Shown: positions 8,901 to 17,564, counted from the first letter of the stretch. The stretch: DNA of 64,000 bases from Anaerolineales bacterium HSG25 (GCA_030377865.1 JAUCGA010000007.1:19338-83337), one strand, 5' to 3'. Notes: generated by a model not told the origin, from the letters alone. Numbers and translations: made by a program.

Positions 8901-11900
8901 TCAATCACGACATCATCAGTGATGACAATGGCAATAGTCTGCTCGGCTTGACCGGGAAGAAAGGTCACCGTTTGACTAATCGGCAGGTAGTCAGCTCCAG
9001 CTGAGGCAGTACCATCTGATGAACTGAGTTTTACCGTACCAGTCACAATGGTCGGTTTATTGAGCATAAGTTTGATACTACTGGTCACACTGTTTTCATT
9101 AAAGATGTAGGCGGGTTGATCAAACCACACTTCGGGATGAGTATCATCATCCACAATGGTGACGATGGTTTGGTCAACGGGGCCTAATATCGCGTTAAGT
9201 GGTGCGCTCAAGGTGACGGTGAAGGTTTCATTCGGCTCGACAGTTGGAGAATCGCTAATTGGGATGGTAAATGTTTGGCTGAGTTGGCCTGTTGGAATGA
9301 TAACGATACCACTCAGTCCAGTGTAGTCACTACCAGCTAGAGCAGAGCCATCATCGGTTTGATAGGTCACAGAAGTTGGCGCGCCGGACACGGTCGTCAA
9401 GGTGACAGCCAGAGTCACCATGCCATTGTTTTCTGGTACGGTATAGCTGTTTTGCTCAAACTGAACCGTAGGTTGATTGTCGTTATCCACAATGTTCAGA
9501 GAGGTAGTAATGGGTGTGCCGAGGTTTAAGTCGGTGGGATTATATAACTGCAAAATCACCTGCTCGCCCAGTTCATGGAGCAGGTCATCATAAATCGAGA
9601 TAGTTACGGCTTGACTGGTTTGGCCGGGCGGAAATACCAACATGCTGTCGAGCAAGCTGTAATCAACTCCGGTTTGAGCGGTTCCGGCTGAGACGGTTAA
9701 CGCAATAGTGGTCGTTAAGGCCGATGGTTCACTCAATATGACCAACAGTGAGGTTGTTAGAACGGATTCATTAACAAAGTACTGGTCGGTATCAAACTGA
9801 ACCTGCGGCGAAGGGTCATTGTCAAGAATGGAGACGGTTGTGGTGGTGATTGAGCCAAGTAGGGCATCAACCGGATTCGATAATGATAGCTGAAGCGATT
9901 CGGTTGCTTCATCAAGCAGGTCATCAATAATCGGGATGGTAATGGTTAAACGGGTTTGATTCGGGGCAAAGGTGAGTGTTCCTGTGGTGGTGGTATAATC
10001 ATCACCGAAAAGGGCAGTGCCATTTTCGGTCTGGTAATCCACGCTAACCGGCAGGCCTGATGGAGTGCGTAAAGTGACAGGAATCAAAGCCAAATCATTC
10101 TCATCAACAGAATAATCCGTTTGGGTAAATTCAACTCGAGGAGGACCATCGTCGTCGAGAATGGTCATGGTGGTTGAATCAAGCGAGCCGATTATTGCCC
10201 CGTCCGGTTGGCTCAAACTAAATTGAACCGTTTCGTCGATTTCTTGCTGACTATCATCAAGCACGCTGACAACAATAGAGGCGGTAGTCTGTCCGGCAGA
10301 AATGGTTAGTTGTTCATTCGTAACACTGTAATCCAACTCCGAGGTAGCTGTACTGTTGCTAATTGAATAAGCGACAAACACATCATGTCCGACAGTAGTG
10401 CTTAGGGTGACGGCAATCATGCTTTGTCCTGCGTTCTCCATGACTGAGTAAGTCGATTGGGTGAAGGCTATTTCTGGCAAATCATCACTGCGAATCACCA
10501 CTTGCGCGGGATTGGGTGTACCGAAGCGGGCATTTTCTACATTGGTCAGATTGACAAAGAAGTTTCGGTCGGGTTCGGGGAGGTTATTATCCATTAGTAA
10601 CACTGTATCAGTTTGAACCGTCTGCCCCAACTGAAATGTAACTTGTCCCTGACGGGCGATATAATCAAGACCGGCGATGGCGGTGTCATCCACAGTGTTG
10701 TATGTGCCAACAACCACCAATCCAGAGGGAGCACTTAAGGTCATGGTGATAATGGCGGTGCCGGTTCCTTCTTGGGCCAAATAGCTCGGCTGACTAAACT
10801 GAAGCATCGGGGCAGAATCATCATCAGAAATAAGCAGACTGGCTGGGTTAGTCCCACCTATAGAGGCACCGACTGGATTGCTCAAAATTAACGTAGCGAC
10901 TTCTTGAGCTTCATCCAACAAATCAGCCAAAATCGGTACAGTAAAAGAGGCTGTGGTTTCTCCGGCGGCAAAAATTAGCTGATCTTGGGTTAGGGTGTAA
11001 TCTTGTCCAGCGATAGCAGTTTCATCTTGAGTAGTATAATAAACCGTAACCGGAGACACGGAAGCAAAAGATAGGTTAACTTGAATAATGGCCGCGACCT
11101 CTCCTTCGTGTACGGTGAAGACAGGTTGAGCAAAGGTCAAAATCGGCTGAGGGATAGAGGTCGGTTTTTTGGTTGAATCGCTCGTGGGAATAGCTGTTGC
11201 GGGAGGGATAGGTGGAATACCTGTCACGGGTGGCACAACTGTAGCCGGAGGGGGCGTAAATACTGTTGTTGGCGGAACAACAACAGATGGTGCGACGGTA
11301 GGTGCAGATGTAGTCGTGGCAATAGCTGTTGGTCCGGCAGGGGTTGCGGAAGCAATGGCTGTTGGTCCGGCAGGGGTTGCGGAAGCAATGGCTGTTGGTC
11401 CGGCAGGGGTTGCGGAGGCAATGGCTGTTGGTCCGGCAGGGGTTGCGGAGGCAATGGCTGTTGGTCCGGCAGGGGTTGCGGAGGCAATGGCTGTTGGTCC
11501 GGCAGGGGTTCCAACGGCTGTCGAAACATCCGTCGGATTGGCGGCCACAGGGGTCGATACTGGGGTGCCAGGTGGTCGATTGGGCGTGGTAGAACTACCC
11601 GATTGAGGTGTTTGTGTACCAAAACCATTGCTACCTGTATCACCATTCGCAGTAGAATTTGGGGTGGCGGTTAGAACCACAACTTTCGGGGTTGGGGTTA
11701 AATTTAACATGCTTAAAGGGGTGGGAGTCAAATAAAACTGTATGATTGGGTTGGGTAATAAAGCAATATTAAAACGACTGTCTGCATCTGGTGTTTGAGT
11801 TGTTCGCAGGCGTAGCTCATCAAGAGCGGCTTCTTCAATAATACCGTCTAAATCTAAAGGAGCGACAACTAAATCGCCCATGTCAGAGTAGTTAGCACGG

Positions 11901-12097
11901 TCATCAGCTAACATGCTGGCACTAATCTGCTTGGGAGTAATGGTCATTAATGCTGTTTGCGACGAACAAAAAATACAGCTACAACTAATTAACAAAAACA
12001 GTATTGTTAACCAACGGAATTTGATGATTCTCCGTTTGTTTCGCATCCAGTTGCCCGCTTCATTTTGGGCTTCATTTTCAGCAGTTTGGGATGACAT
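5975..12097 (-). CDS. giant surface protein with 13 Calx-beta domains
   Basis: Protein of 2040 residues. A basic stretch and one hydrophobic segment (about 24-48, containing SCSCIFC) suggest export and membrane anchoring or lipidation. Residues about 120-315 form a Thr/Pro/Ala-rich stalk containing six copies of TPAGPTAIASA. Thirteen Calx-beta domains follow (about 320-1790), each with a Y-x-V-x-E-x strand, a GSDY or GxDY turn, LTFxPGQ and a closing I-L/V-D-D/N-D motif; the acidic motifs are the known calcium ligands of this fold. The last 250 residues contain a few Cys and end in an Ig-like strand pattern (YTFDWDKLTNGLYRLDVTAYD). Such proteins serve in adhesion or matrix formation. The gene has its own terminator and stands alone. 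The specific partner is unknown. Confidence 0.85.
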   Translation of the reverse strand: MSSQTAENEAQNEAGNWMRNKRRIIKFRWLTILFLLISCSCIFCSSQTALMTITPKQISASMLADDRANYSDMGDLVVAPLDLDGIIEEAALDELRLRTTQTPDADSRFNIALLPNPIIQFYLTPTPLSMLNLTPTPKVVVLTATPNSTANGDTGSNGFGTQTPQSGSSTTPNRPPGTPVSTPVAANPTDVSTAVGTPAGPTAIASATPAGPTAIASATPAGPTAIASATPAGPTAIASATPAGPTAIASATPAGPTAIATTTSAPTVAPSVVVPPTTVFTPPPATVVPPVTGIPPIPPATAIPTSDSTKKPTSIPQPILTFAQPVFTVHEGEVAAIIQVNLSFASVSPVTVYYTTQDETAIAGQDYTLTQDQLIFAAGETTASFTVPILADLLDEAQEVATLILSNPVGASIGGTNPASLLISDDDSAPMLQFSQPSYLAQEGTGTAIITMTLSAPSGLVVVGTYNTVDDTAIAGLDYIARQGQVTFQLGQTVQTDTVLLMDNNLPEPDRNFFVNLTNVENARFGTPNPAQVVIRSDDLPEIAFTQSTYSVMENAGQSMIAVTLSTTVGHDVFVAYSISNSTATSELDYSVTNEQLTISAGQTTASIVVSVLDDSQQEIDETVQFSLSQPDGAIIGSLDSTTMTILDDDGPPRVEFTQTDYSVDENDLALIPVTLRTPSGLPVSVDYQTENGTALFGDDYTTTTGTLTFAPNQTRLTITIPIIDDLLDEATESLQLSLSNPVDALLGSITTTTVSILDNDPSPQVQFDTDQYFVNESVLTTSLLVILSEPSALTTTIALTVSAGTAQTGVDYSLLDSMLVFPPGQTSQAVTISIYDDLLHELGEQVILQLYNPTDLNLGTPITTSLNIVDNDNQPTVQFEQNSYTVPENNGMVTLAVTLTTVSGAPTSVTYQTDDGSALAGSDYTGLSGIVIIPTGQLSQTFTIPISDSPTVEPNETFTVTLSAPLNAILGPVDQTIVTIVDDDTHPEVWFDQPAYIFNENSVTSSIKLMLNKPTIVTGTVKLSSSDGTASAGADYLPISQTVTFLPGQAEQTIAIVITDDVVIESIETFVLQLSNYTNLNVGSPNVTLVSINEDDTVLVQFDSTIFPYSVPESIGLAPLTVTLNSSAPYPVLVDYSTSDDSATVGSDYTNSVGTLTFAPAQTVQTFTVPIIDDSDTETIESFDVVLSNPISATLGLPDTAKATILDNDTPTAQFSSASYSVMENGGMATITVTLDIPASIVTTIAYSTTNNSAIAGIDYSNTTGILTFAPGQIVQTISVPIIDNLNIEPDRTFFVNLGNPTGMDMGTPVSTLVTIVDEDTPTIQLTASSYSQNEDIGSVQVEVTLSKAVNATINVDYATSDGTASAGSDYTTTSGTLTFIPSQISQTLTIPLGVETVIENDETCYLSLSNPISATLGSPVSATLTIVNDDIPSVYLSNSTYSVNEAGGTVNLEIQLSAPALTTVTVNYATADGSANVSIDYNIASGSVTFAPGQTVMTVPVTIFNDGAIESNETFSFALSNPNKATLGSPDSATITIVNDDVTPPPQLQFAAANYTVAEGDGSVIVQVTLSPASGNTITVDYATNDGAALSGSDYTVTTGTLTFNSSETSQDITVPIMDDATTAESSEDFTINLSNPTNATLGSPNSTTVTIQDNEPTVQFASNGFNVAENGGPASIDVTLSHASIHPVVITYTTSNGTALDSTDYQARNTSLTISAGLSGNFTIPITDDTVFDGDKLLLFTVTLSSPVAATLGTPDTVPVVILDNETTAPVSECHQVKFTITTTQLASTTTTIIEAKNNYTATITLVAGNLIAYRSTLLNEYSPTLSASPTITGAIDTTSYPTYILYNFSQPFNKKIVSGNKHLFTTTYRYTTTPEIRDDTFIIRYFVGDGGDPKIQSHTCSYGAPVVPVISTGLTISITTPAVDYEVINDGMTTTIESQFSATTTPAFSNEEWVSFEIVHVATGEIIWSRMDYGPPYCAFGGNPCRSPKAASDSENPPNYTFDWDKLTNGLYRLDVTAYDKGNVGTDSRFFIINGH
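11321..11518. repeat. 33-bp in-frame minisatellite, six units
   Basis: Six head-to-tail 33-bp units (AATGGCTGTTGGTCCGGCAG followed by GGGTTGCGGAGGC, with few changes) encode the repeated 11-residue stalk segment TPAGPTAIASA. The first unit and the end of the last diverge. Since 33 is a multiple of three, changes in copy number would alter stalk length without breaking the frame. Confidence 0.9.
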
Positions 12098-12140
12098 TAC
12101 ACCTCTTCCAATGTTAATGCCTACATTTTGGAAGTCCTAG

Positions 12141-12178
12141 ATATTAACTATTTTTAGGCTGTTAAAAACAGTTAATAT
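12141..12178. promoter_or_regulatory. perfect dyad upstream of the Calx-beta gene
   Basis: ATATTAACT (12141-12149) and AGTTAATAT (12170-12178) are exact inverted copies 20 bases apart, with a further TTTTTA/TAAAAA-like symmetry between them. It lies 44-81 bases upstream of the surface protein start, where a regulator could bind. No factor is assigned. Confidence 0.4.
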
Positions 12179-12299
12179 CAGTACACTGCAATCAAGAAAA
12201 TTTGGACACAGATAAACACGGATTTCAAAAAGCATCCGTGAAAATTTATAAAAATCTGTATCCCATAATCTTTAATTGTGATTTCGTTGCGGTCTACTG
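12179..12299. mobile_element. 121-bp MITE-like element
   Basis: The ends CAGTACACTGCAATC and, reverse-complemented, CAGTAGACCGCAACG agree at 11-12 of 15 positions. AATAT stands on both sides (12174-12178, 12300-12304) as a possible 5-bp target duplication. The interior is an imperfect palindrome with ACAGAT/ATCTGT and CACGGAT/ATCCGTG stems. The left AATAT is also part of the adjacent dyad, so the duplication could be accidental. Together with that dyad it accounts for most of the 12098-12396 gap. Confidence 0.45.
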
Positions 12300-12396
12300 A
12301 ATATATAGTCCTATTAAACCAAGAATGGTTACGGAATAGTTTAGACCAATTAATAGTATAGAAAAGTCACTCAAAAAATTCAACTTGTATGATTTA

Positions 12397-14772
12397 TCAT
12401 TGAAATACGGCCGCACCTTCATCACCCCAGTCGTCGTCGTCCCAATCATCCCAATCGTCATCGTCGGAACTCGGCTCGGCTACAATTGGTAGCGAGAAAC
12501 TAAATTCACTTCCTTGATATGGTGTGCTTTCCATCCAAATTTTACCGTCATTACGCTCGATAATAACTTTACTCAAATATAAGCCTAGACCAATCCCACT
12601 CAGCTCAAAGGTTTTCTTATCATGAATAGCTCGATAAAACCGAGTAAATAAATAAGATTGATCTTTTTCCAAAATTCCTACCCCGTTATCCTTGACCGAT
12701 AAAATAGCCTGCTCGCCCTCCTTTTTTAAGGAAAGCAACACCTCGCCCTCAAAACTATACATGTGGGCGTTGCGGACTAAAGTTTTTAGTACCTGTCTCA
12801 TTTTTTCCTCATCGGCACTAACCCATAAAGCTTCATCAGGAACAGACACATCAAAAGCCAGTTCCTTATCTTCCATAGGTCCAAACCAATCCTGACCAAT
12901 TTGATCCACAATATCGGCTAGGTTGATTGCAGCTCGACTAATGGCAAAATTGTCTGCATCAATCTCCGACAAATCGACCATAGCCATGACCACATTTTTA
13001 AGGTCATTGGCTTGTTCGTCAGCAACATTGGCATTGTGGGTCATCTTCTCAAAAATTTTATCTGGTACTTGGGTCGCAATCATGGGCAACATCATTTTGA
13101 TGAGGCTGATTGAACCAGTTAAGGGAAACATGGGGGTTTTCAATTCATGAGATACACTCTGAATAAACTTGTCTTTTAAGCGTTCAGCTATTACCTCTTG
13201 AGTGATATCGCGCAAAACAACCACCGAGCCAAGTTTATCCTCTGAAGATGTAATTACAGGTGCGGATAAAGCACTTAAAACTCGTTCTCCAATTTCTAGG
13301 CGGCGTTGCTCCAAATAAGCCAAATCAGTTATAGATGACAAGAGTATATCTAATGGACTTTGAGGTAATCGAGGCTCCTGAGAATCATCACTATTGTTAT
13401 TACTTTCCTCTAAATCTTCACCAATATGATTAAGCACATTTGACGCGGCAGGGTTTTGGGTTATGATGTTCCCTGTAGAATCTTGAACAATTACACCGTC
13501 AGCAATACTGCTAAGAATTGCGTTAAGCTTACTGGCTTCCTGTTCCAATTCAATCGTTTTTTGTTCTAATTTACCGGTCATATTATCAAAATTAGCCGCT
13601 AAAACCCCAACCTCGTCCTTGCCTGTCAAACCAGTTCGACGCTGTAAATTACCACGAGCCACCGATTGTGTCACAGATACGAGGCGTAACACTGGATGAA
13701 TAATTCTTTGAGAGACAACATAACCAACGACTAACACAACTACCATACCGACTGTAAATATTGCCGCTAATGTGTTTCGACTTAAGGCACTTGTTTCCGT
13801 CACAAAGTTTGTAGACAACACAACAGCAAAAACACCATGAGGTTTACCCTGTAACAAAAAAGGAGCATAAGCCAATCTGTAGGTGTTATTTTCAGTTGGA
13901 AAATCAGCAAAAATCGTTTGATCCGAGCCTGTTGCTAACACTTCTTGATATTTCTCAGGAGTAAAGATATTTTCTAGTGTTCCTTTATCAATACTATTTA
14001 ATGTGATTGTTGAGCCTAAGATGTCCGGAGGATTCGAAAACAGTATAATATCAGCCGCGGCAACATCTTTTAATATTCGCAGATCATTATTCAAACGGGT
14101 TCCGACTAATACTACACCAACATTTCCAGATTCTGTTCGCAATGGTGACGCAGTATAAACAACCAACTCACCCGAACGCTCATCTACTGCGATTTCTACG
14201 GCCTTTGTATCACCCGCTTTGTCGGACAAAACCTCTAATACAGCTTCCCACTCAGACAGATTAACCTCAGTATCTAACAAGGCTTCAACACCATCCTGCA
14301 CCCGTGGATCTCGAACAAGTTGTAGTTTAAGATCAGCGTTTGGGTCAACAAGCAATATACCGTCAATACCCGAATTAGTAAGCATAATAGGATATATTAA
14401 ATTATTAACGGCTTCCCAATCTTGTTGAGCCGCCATATCAGATACACCTATGGTATTTACCACATCTCGGCCAACTTTCAAACGCAAACGTTCTAGATTA
14501 ACTACCTCACTACTAATAATACGCCCTGCATCAATCAATTGGTTGGTGAAGCGTTCTTGAAAAGAACCAGCAACTAAACGAGTAACGACAAACGCTCCTA
14601 GTGCCGCTAAAACCAATGTCAGCATAGCATAAGGAATAATGATTTTATTACGAATACTTGATCGAATAAAGGTTATGGGGTTAAGTCGAGACCAGAAAGC
14701 CAAGGTTTTCATGATAGGGTTTACTAATACAGCCAGATTTATGTCTGGCGTTAAATTTAGAAAAGACTGCAT
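12397..14772 (-). CDS. membrane sensor histidine kinase (sensor-HAMP-PAS-HisKA-HATPase)
   Basis: Orphan two-component kinase of 791 residues. TM1 is at about 44-66, a 270-residue extracytoplasmic sensor region at 67-332, TM2 at 333-355, HAMP at 356-408 and PAS at 412-520. The HisKA phosphoacceptor is SHELKTP with His at 542. The HATPase_c domain shows an N-box (LKTLVRNAHMYSF), G1 (DNGVGI) and G2 (GIGLGLYLS). A start at ATG 14712 (MKTLAFWS) is equally plausible and would remove 20 residues. The last 25 residues form an extreme Asp/Trp tail (DDDDWDDWDDDDWGDEG). No response regulator lies beside it. The gene is divergent from mnmE. The signal is unknown. Confidence 0.9.
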   Translation of the reverse strand: MQSFLNLTPDINLAVLVNPIMKTLAFWSRLNPITFIRSSIRNKIIIPYAMLTLVLAALGAFVVTRLVAGSFQERFTNQLIDAGRIISSEVVNLERLRLKVGRDVVNTIGVSDMAAQQDWEAVNNLIYPIMLTNSGIDGILLVDPNADLKLQLVRDPRVQDGVEALLDTEVNLSEWEAVLEVLSDKAGDTKAVEIAVDERSGELVVYTASPLRTESGNVGVVLVGTRLNNDLRILKDVAAADIILFSNPPDILGSTITLNSIDKGTLENIFTPEKYQEVLATGSDQTIFADFPTENNTYRLAYAPFLLQGKPHGVFAVVLSTNFVTETSALSRNTLAAIFTVGMVVVLVVGYVVSQRIIHPVLRLVSVTQSVARGNLQRRTGLTGKDEVGVLAANFDNMTGKLEQKTIELEQEASKLNAILSSIADGVIVQDSTGNIITQNPAASNVLNHIGEDLEESNNNSDDSQEPRLPQSPLDILLSSITDLAYLEQRRLEIGERVLSALSAPVITSSEDKLGSVVVLRDITQEVIAERLKDKFIQSVSHELKTPMFPLTGSISLIKMMLPMIATQVPDKIFEKMTHNANVADEQANDLKNVVMAMVDLSEIDADNFAISRAAINLADIVDQIGQDWFGPMEDKELAFDVSVPDEALWVSADEEKMRQVLKTLVRNAHMYSFEGEVLLSLKKEGEQAILSVKDNGVGILEKDQSYLFTRFYRAIHDKKTFELSGIGLGLYLSKVIIERNDGKIWMESTPYQGSEFSFSLPIVAEPSSDDDDWDDWDDDDWGDEGAAVFQ

Positions 14773-14870
14773 TAATTATAGTACGTTAGCGAGAAAAAGA
14801 AACTTATAGGTTTAATTATAAAACTTTTTGAAGGTTATAGTAAGAGGATTTAAGGAGAGACGGCATCATT

Positions 14871-16247
14871 ATGTATAGTTTAGATGATACTATATCAGCA
14901 ATAGCTACGTCAATAGGAAAAAGTGGCGTGGGAATAATAAAATTAAGTGGGCCAAAAGCCTACACGATTACTCAACAAATATTTGAACCATACAAAAATA
15001 TCAACCTGTTCAAACCTTATCATTTACACTATGGCAAAATTCATGACCCAGAATCAAACGACTTTATTGATGAAGCACTTGTAGTATACATGCCAAAACC
15101 ACACAGTTACACATGTCAAGATGTTATCGAAATCCAAGCCCACGGTAGTCCTGTAGTGTTACAAACAATATTAGCATTGACATTACAGTTAGGAGCACGT
15201 TTAGCGGAAGCAGGAGAAATGACGTTACGTGCGTTCCTCAATGGCAGGCTAGACCTAACCCAAGCGGAAGCAGTTATTGATGTTATTGACGCTAAAACAG
15301 AGGCTAGTTTACGTGTGGCGACAAAACAGTTAGAAGGGGGTTTATCAAAACAGGTTGGTGATATTCGTCAGAACTTAGTTGATATTTTAGCATTCTTAGA
15401 GGCCAGCATTGATTTTGTAGAGGATGAAATTCCTCATCAAGATATTATCTTACCCCTTATAAAAATAAAAGTTGATTTAGAGAATCTGTTAAGCACAGCT
15501 GACCACGGCCTTATATACCGGCAGGGGGTTCATATAGCGATTGTAGGTCGCCCGAATGTAGGCAAAAGTAGCCTTCTAAATACTTTATTACGAGGTAACC
15601 GAGCCATTGTCTCTAGCATTCCCGGAACAACCAGAGATACGATTGAGGAAACCGTCAACATCGAAGGCATTCCCATAGTTCTTGTTGATACCGCCGGAAT
15701 TCGTACAAAAACGACAAATGAAGTAGAACGGATTGGTATAGAGCGTAGCCAAAAAGCTCTCGAACAAGCTGATATAGCACTAATAGTCATCGATGGCAGT
15801 CAAAAATTGTGTGATACAGATTGGGCAATTGCTAAGTTGATTAGAAATAAGCCATCTCTATTAGTTATCAACAAAACTGATTTGTTATCTAACGATAAAT
15901 TCAATGTAGATTCGCATTTTTTACCGGACATTCCTAACATCTATATTTCTGCTTTAAAGAATAATGGAATACTTAAACTCGAAAAAGAGATTACTCAGTT
16001 GATTATAGAGGATAGTATCACAACGTCCGATATTCCACTCGTTAGCAATCCACGCCATAAAAACCTATTACAACAAACAATACATGCAATAGAGATGGCA
16101 ATTATAGCGCAAAGACAAAATATACCTTCTGATTTAGTTTCAATCGACATCCGTATGGCTGTTAATTCATTAGGTGAAATAACCGGAGAAACAATTACAG
16201 AAGGGTTACTAGATACAATTTTTAGCAAATTCTGTATTGGAAAATAA
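14871..16247 (+). CDS. mnmE: tRNA uridine-5-carboxymethylaminomethyl modification GTPase MnmE
   Basis: GTPase of 458 residues which, with MnmG, installs the cmnm5 group on U34 of certain tRNAs, using methylene-tetrahydrofolate. The N-terminal folate-binding domain (residues 1-120) begins DTISAIATSIGKSGVGIIKLSG. A helical domain is interrupted by the G domain at about 220-380 with GRPNVGKSS, IPGTTRDTI, DTAGIR and NKTD. The protein ends in FCIGK, which carries the catalytic Cys of the family. An AAGGAG sequence lies 13 bases before the ATG. It is the only + strand gene in this part of the window and ends at a strong bidirectional terminator. Codon choice is more AT-rich than in the flanking envelope genes. 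Confidence 0.97.
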   Translation: MYSLDDTISAIATSIGKSGVGIIKLSGPKAYTITQQIFEPYKNINLFKPYHLHYGKIHDPESNDFIDEALVVYMPKPHSYTCQDVIEIQAHGSPVVLQTILALTLQLGARLAEAGEMTLRAFLNGRLDLTQAEAVIDVIDAKTEASLRVATKQLEGGLSKQVGDIRQNLVDILAFLEASIDFVEDEIPHQDIILPLIKIKVDLENLLSTADHGLIYRQGVHIAIVGRPNVGKSSLLNTLLRGNRAIVSSIPGTTRDTIEETVNIEGIPIVLVDTAGIRTKTTNEVERIGIERSQKALEQADIALIVIDGSQKLCDTDWAIAKLIRNKPSLLVINKTDLLSNDKFNVDSHFLPDIPNIYISALKNNGILKLEKEITQLIIEDSITTSDIPLVSNPRHKNLLQQTIHAIEMAIIAQRQNIPSDLVSIDIRMAVNSLGEITGETITEGLLDTIFSKFCIGK

Positions 16248-16264
16248 CTGGTTTCCGGCGTGTC

Positions 16265-16294
16265 GGCTTCCAGCCAACATGTCGGCTGGAAGCC
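16265..16294. repeat. 11-bp-stem palindrome after mnmE
   Basis: GGCTTCCAGCC (16265-16275) and GGCTGGAAGCC (16284-16294) are exact complements around an 8-base loop. It is another member of the intergenic palindromes of this window. Confidence 0.7.
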
Positions 16295-16321
16295 AACGCT
16301 CCATTTTCAATATCAGAAAAT

Positions 16322-16356
16322 AAAAAAGAGCCTACTTGTAAAGTAGGCTCTTTTTT
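16322..16356. terminator. bidirectional intrinsic terminator between mnmE and tRNA-Ser
   Basis: A 16-bp perfect stem (AAAAAAGAGCCTACTT with its complement) surrounds a 3-base loop and gives a T-run on both strands. It ends mnmE on the + strand and the tRNA/ribosomal side on the - strand. Confidence 0.9.
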
Positions 16357-16362
16357 ATAGAG

Positions 16363-16449
16363 CGGGGAGGGTGGGATTCGAACCCACGGTTGAGTTACCC
16401 CAACAACCACTTAGCAGGCGGTCCCAATCGTCCACTCTGGCACCTCCCC
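16363..16449 (-). tRNA. tRNA-Ser (GCT)
   Basis: An 87-nt class II tRNA. The acceptor arm GGGGAGG/CCTCCCC is followed by discriminator G. The anticodon stem ACCGC/GTGGT encloses loop CTGCTAA with anticodon GCT. A long variable arm (TTGTTGGGGTAACTCAA region) and a T-loop GTTCGAATC are present. The 3' CCA is not encoded. Confidence 0.95.
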
Positions 16450-16562
16450 AATTAAACAAATTCACTTAGAAATAAAGTTTTACATCTTGGTAAAAGACAT
16501 AAACTATTAGTATTATTGTAATGTTAATAATTATCTAACGTGAATAATTGCCTTTCTTCAAA

Positions 16563-16649
16563 CGGAGGGAGAGGGATTCGAACCCCCGGAGACCTTGCGA
16601 CCTCAGTGGTTTTCAAGACCACCGCATTCAACCACTCTGCCATCCCTCC
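16563..16649 (-). tRNA. tRNA-Ser (TGA)
   Basis: An 87-nt class II tRNA. The acceptor arm GGAGGGA/TCCCTCC is followed by discriminator G. The anticodon stem GTGGT/ACCAC encloses loop CTTGAAA with anticodon TGA. A long variable arm and a GTTCGAATC T-loop are present. CCA is not encoded. It lies about 110 bases from the other tRNA-Ser. Confidence 0.95.
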
Positions 16650-16725
16650 AAAGCACTCAATAATAAGCCTATTTTATCAAAGGTTTATCCGAATGTCAAC
16701 AACATAGTCACACAAAACATAATCT

Positions 16726-17124
16726 TTAACGTTTTGTGTATTGAGGTGCCTTTCTAGCTCGTTTAAGACCAGGTTTTTTACGTTCTTTAACACGATCGTC
16801 TCGAGTTAACAAACCATGTTTACGTAGCACTTTACGATTTTCTGGATCAACTTTTAATAATGCTCTAGCTATACCTAGGCGAATTGAATCGGTCTGTCCG
16901 GTTACTCCACCACCAGAAACCTTGACAGACACATCAAATTGACCCTGTGTACCTGTAACCTTAAACACATTATTGACCTCGACTTGGTCAATAGAACGAG
17001 CAAGATAATTCTCTAGTGTCTTATTGTTTACAGTAAATTCACCGTCGCCGTTAGGATATAAACGTACTCGAGCCGTGGATGCCTTACGACGACCAACGCC
17101 TTCAAAATATTGAGTATCAGCCAT
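16726..17124 (-). CDS. rpsI: 30S ribosomal protein S9
   Basis: S9 of 132 residues, a small-subunit head protein whose C-terminal tail reaches the P-site tRNA. It begins YFEGVGRRKASTARVRL, has the conserved GGGVTGQ-x-DSIRLGIARAL segment and ends in the basic tail KKPGLKRARKAPQYTKR, typical of the family. It sits 11 bases behind rplM, the usual L13-S9 pair, and is the last gene of the long ribosomal run. Length is normal. Confidence 0.98.
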   Translation of the reverse strand: MADTQYFEGVGRRKASTARVRLYPNGDGEFTVNNKTLENYLARSIDQVEVNNVFKVTGTQGQFDVSVKVSGGGVTGQTDSIRLGIARALLKVDPENRKVLRKHGLLTRDDRVKERKKPGLKRARKAPQYTKR

Positions 17125-17135
17125 AAAAATTTTCC

Positions 17136-17564
17136 TTATACATTTAATTCTTGAGGTTTTTGAGCTTCATGAGGATGCTTATCACCTGCATAAACCTTCA
17201 GTTTTTTATACATTTTCCTACCTAAAGTATTTTTAGGCAACATTCCCCGAACAGCATGCTCTATAACTCTTTCTGGGAACTTTTTTAACTGATCACGTAG
17301 TGTAATTTCACTTAAGCCGCCCGGATAACCCGAATGACGATAGTATTTTTTCTGGAGTAATTTCCGGCCTGTTACATGTACTTTTTCAGCATTAATAACA
17401 ATAACATAATCACCACAATCAACATGTGGAGTAAAAATAGATTTATGTTTACCACGTAAAACAGTCGCTATTTGTGTAGCTAATCGTCCTAAAGTTTTAC
17501 CCTGTGCATTAACGACATGCCATTCAGGCACAATATCAGTTTGTTTAGCGCTAATCGTTTTCAT
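17136..17564 (-). CDS. rplM: 50S ribosomal protein L13
   Basis: L13 of 142 residues, an early-assembling large-subunit protein. Hallmarks are [19 protein letters not shown], the [16 protein letters not shown] segment, [11 protein letters not shown] and [13 protein letters not shown]. It lies 24 bases after truA and just before rpsI, so the alpha operon continues through truA into the L13-S9 pair, an order known from many Gram-positive and Chloroflexota genomes. Confidence 0.98.
   Translation of the reverse strand: MKTISAKQTDIVPEWHVVNAQGKTLGRLATQIATVLRGKHKSIFTPHVDCGDYVIVINAEKVHVTGRKLLQKKYYRHSGYPGGLSEITLRDQLKKFPERVIEHAVRGMLPKNTLGRKMYKKLKVYAGDKHPHEAQKPQELNV

Noticed and set aside
11169..11606. 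145-aa + strand frame and overlapping frames across the 33-bp repeats
   Set aside because: They are antisense shadows of the stalk minisatellite of the Calx-beta gene; the repeat unit, being a multiple of three, keeps several frames open.
5975..12097. CRISPR-like array in the repetitive surface gene
   Set aside because: The units are contiguous coding repeats without spacers and the long repeats are diverged protein domains.
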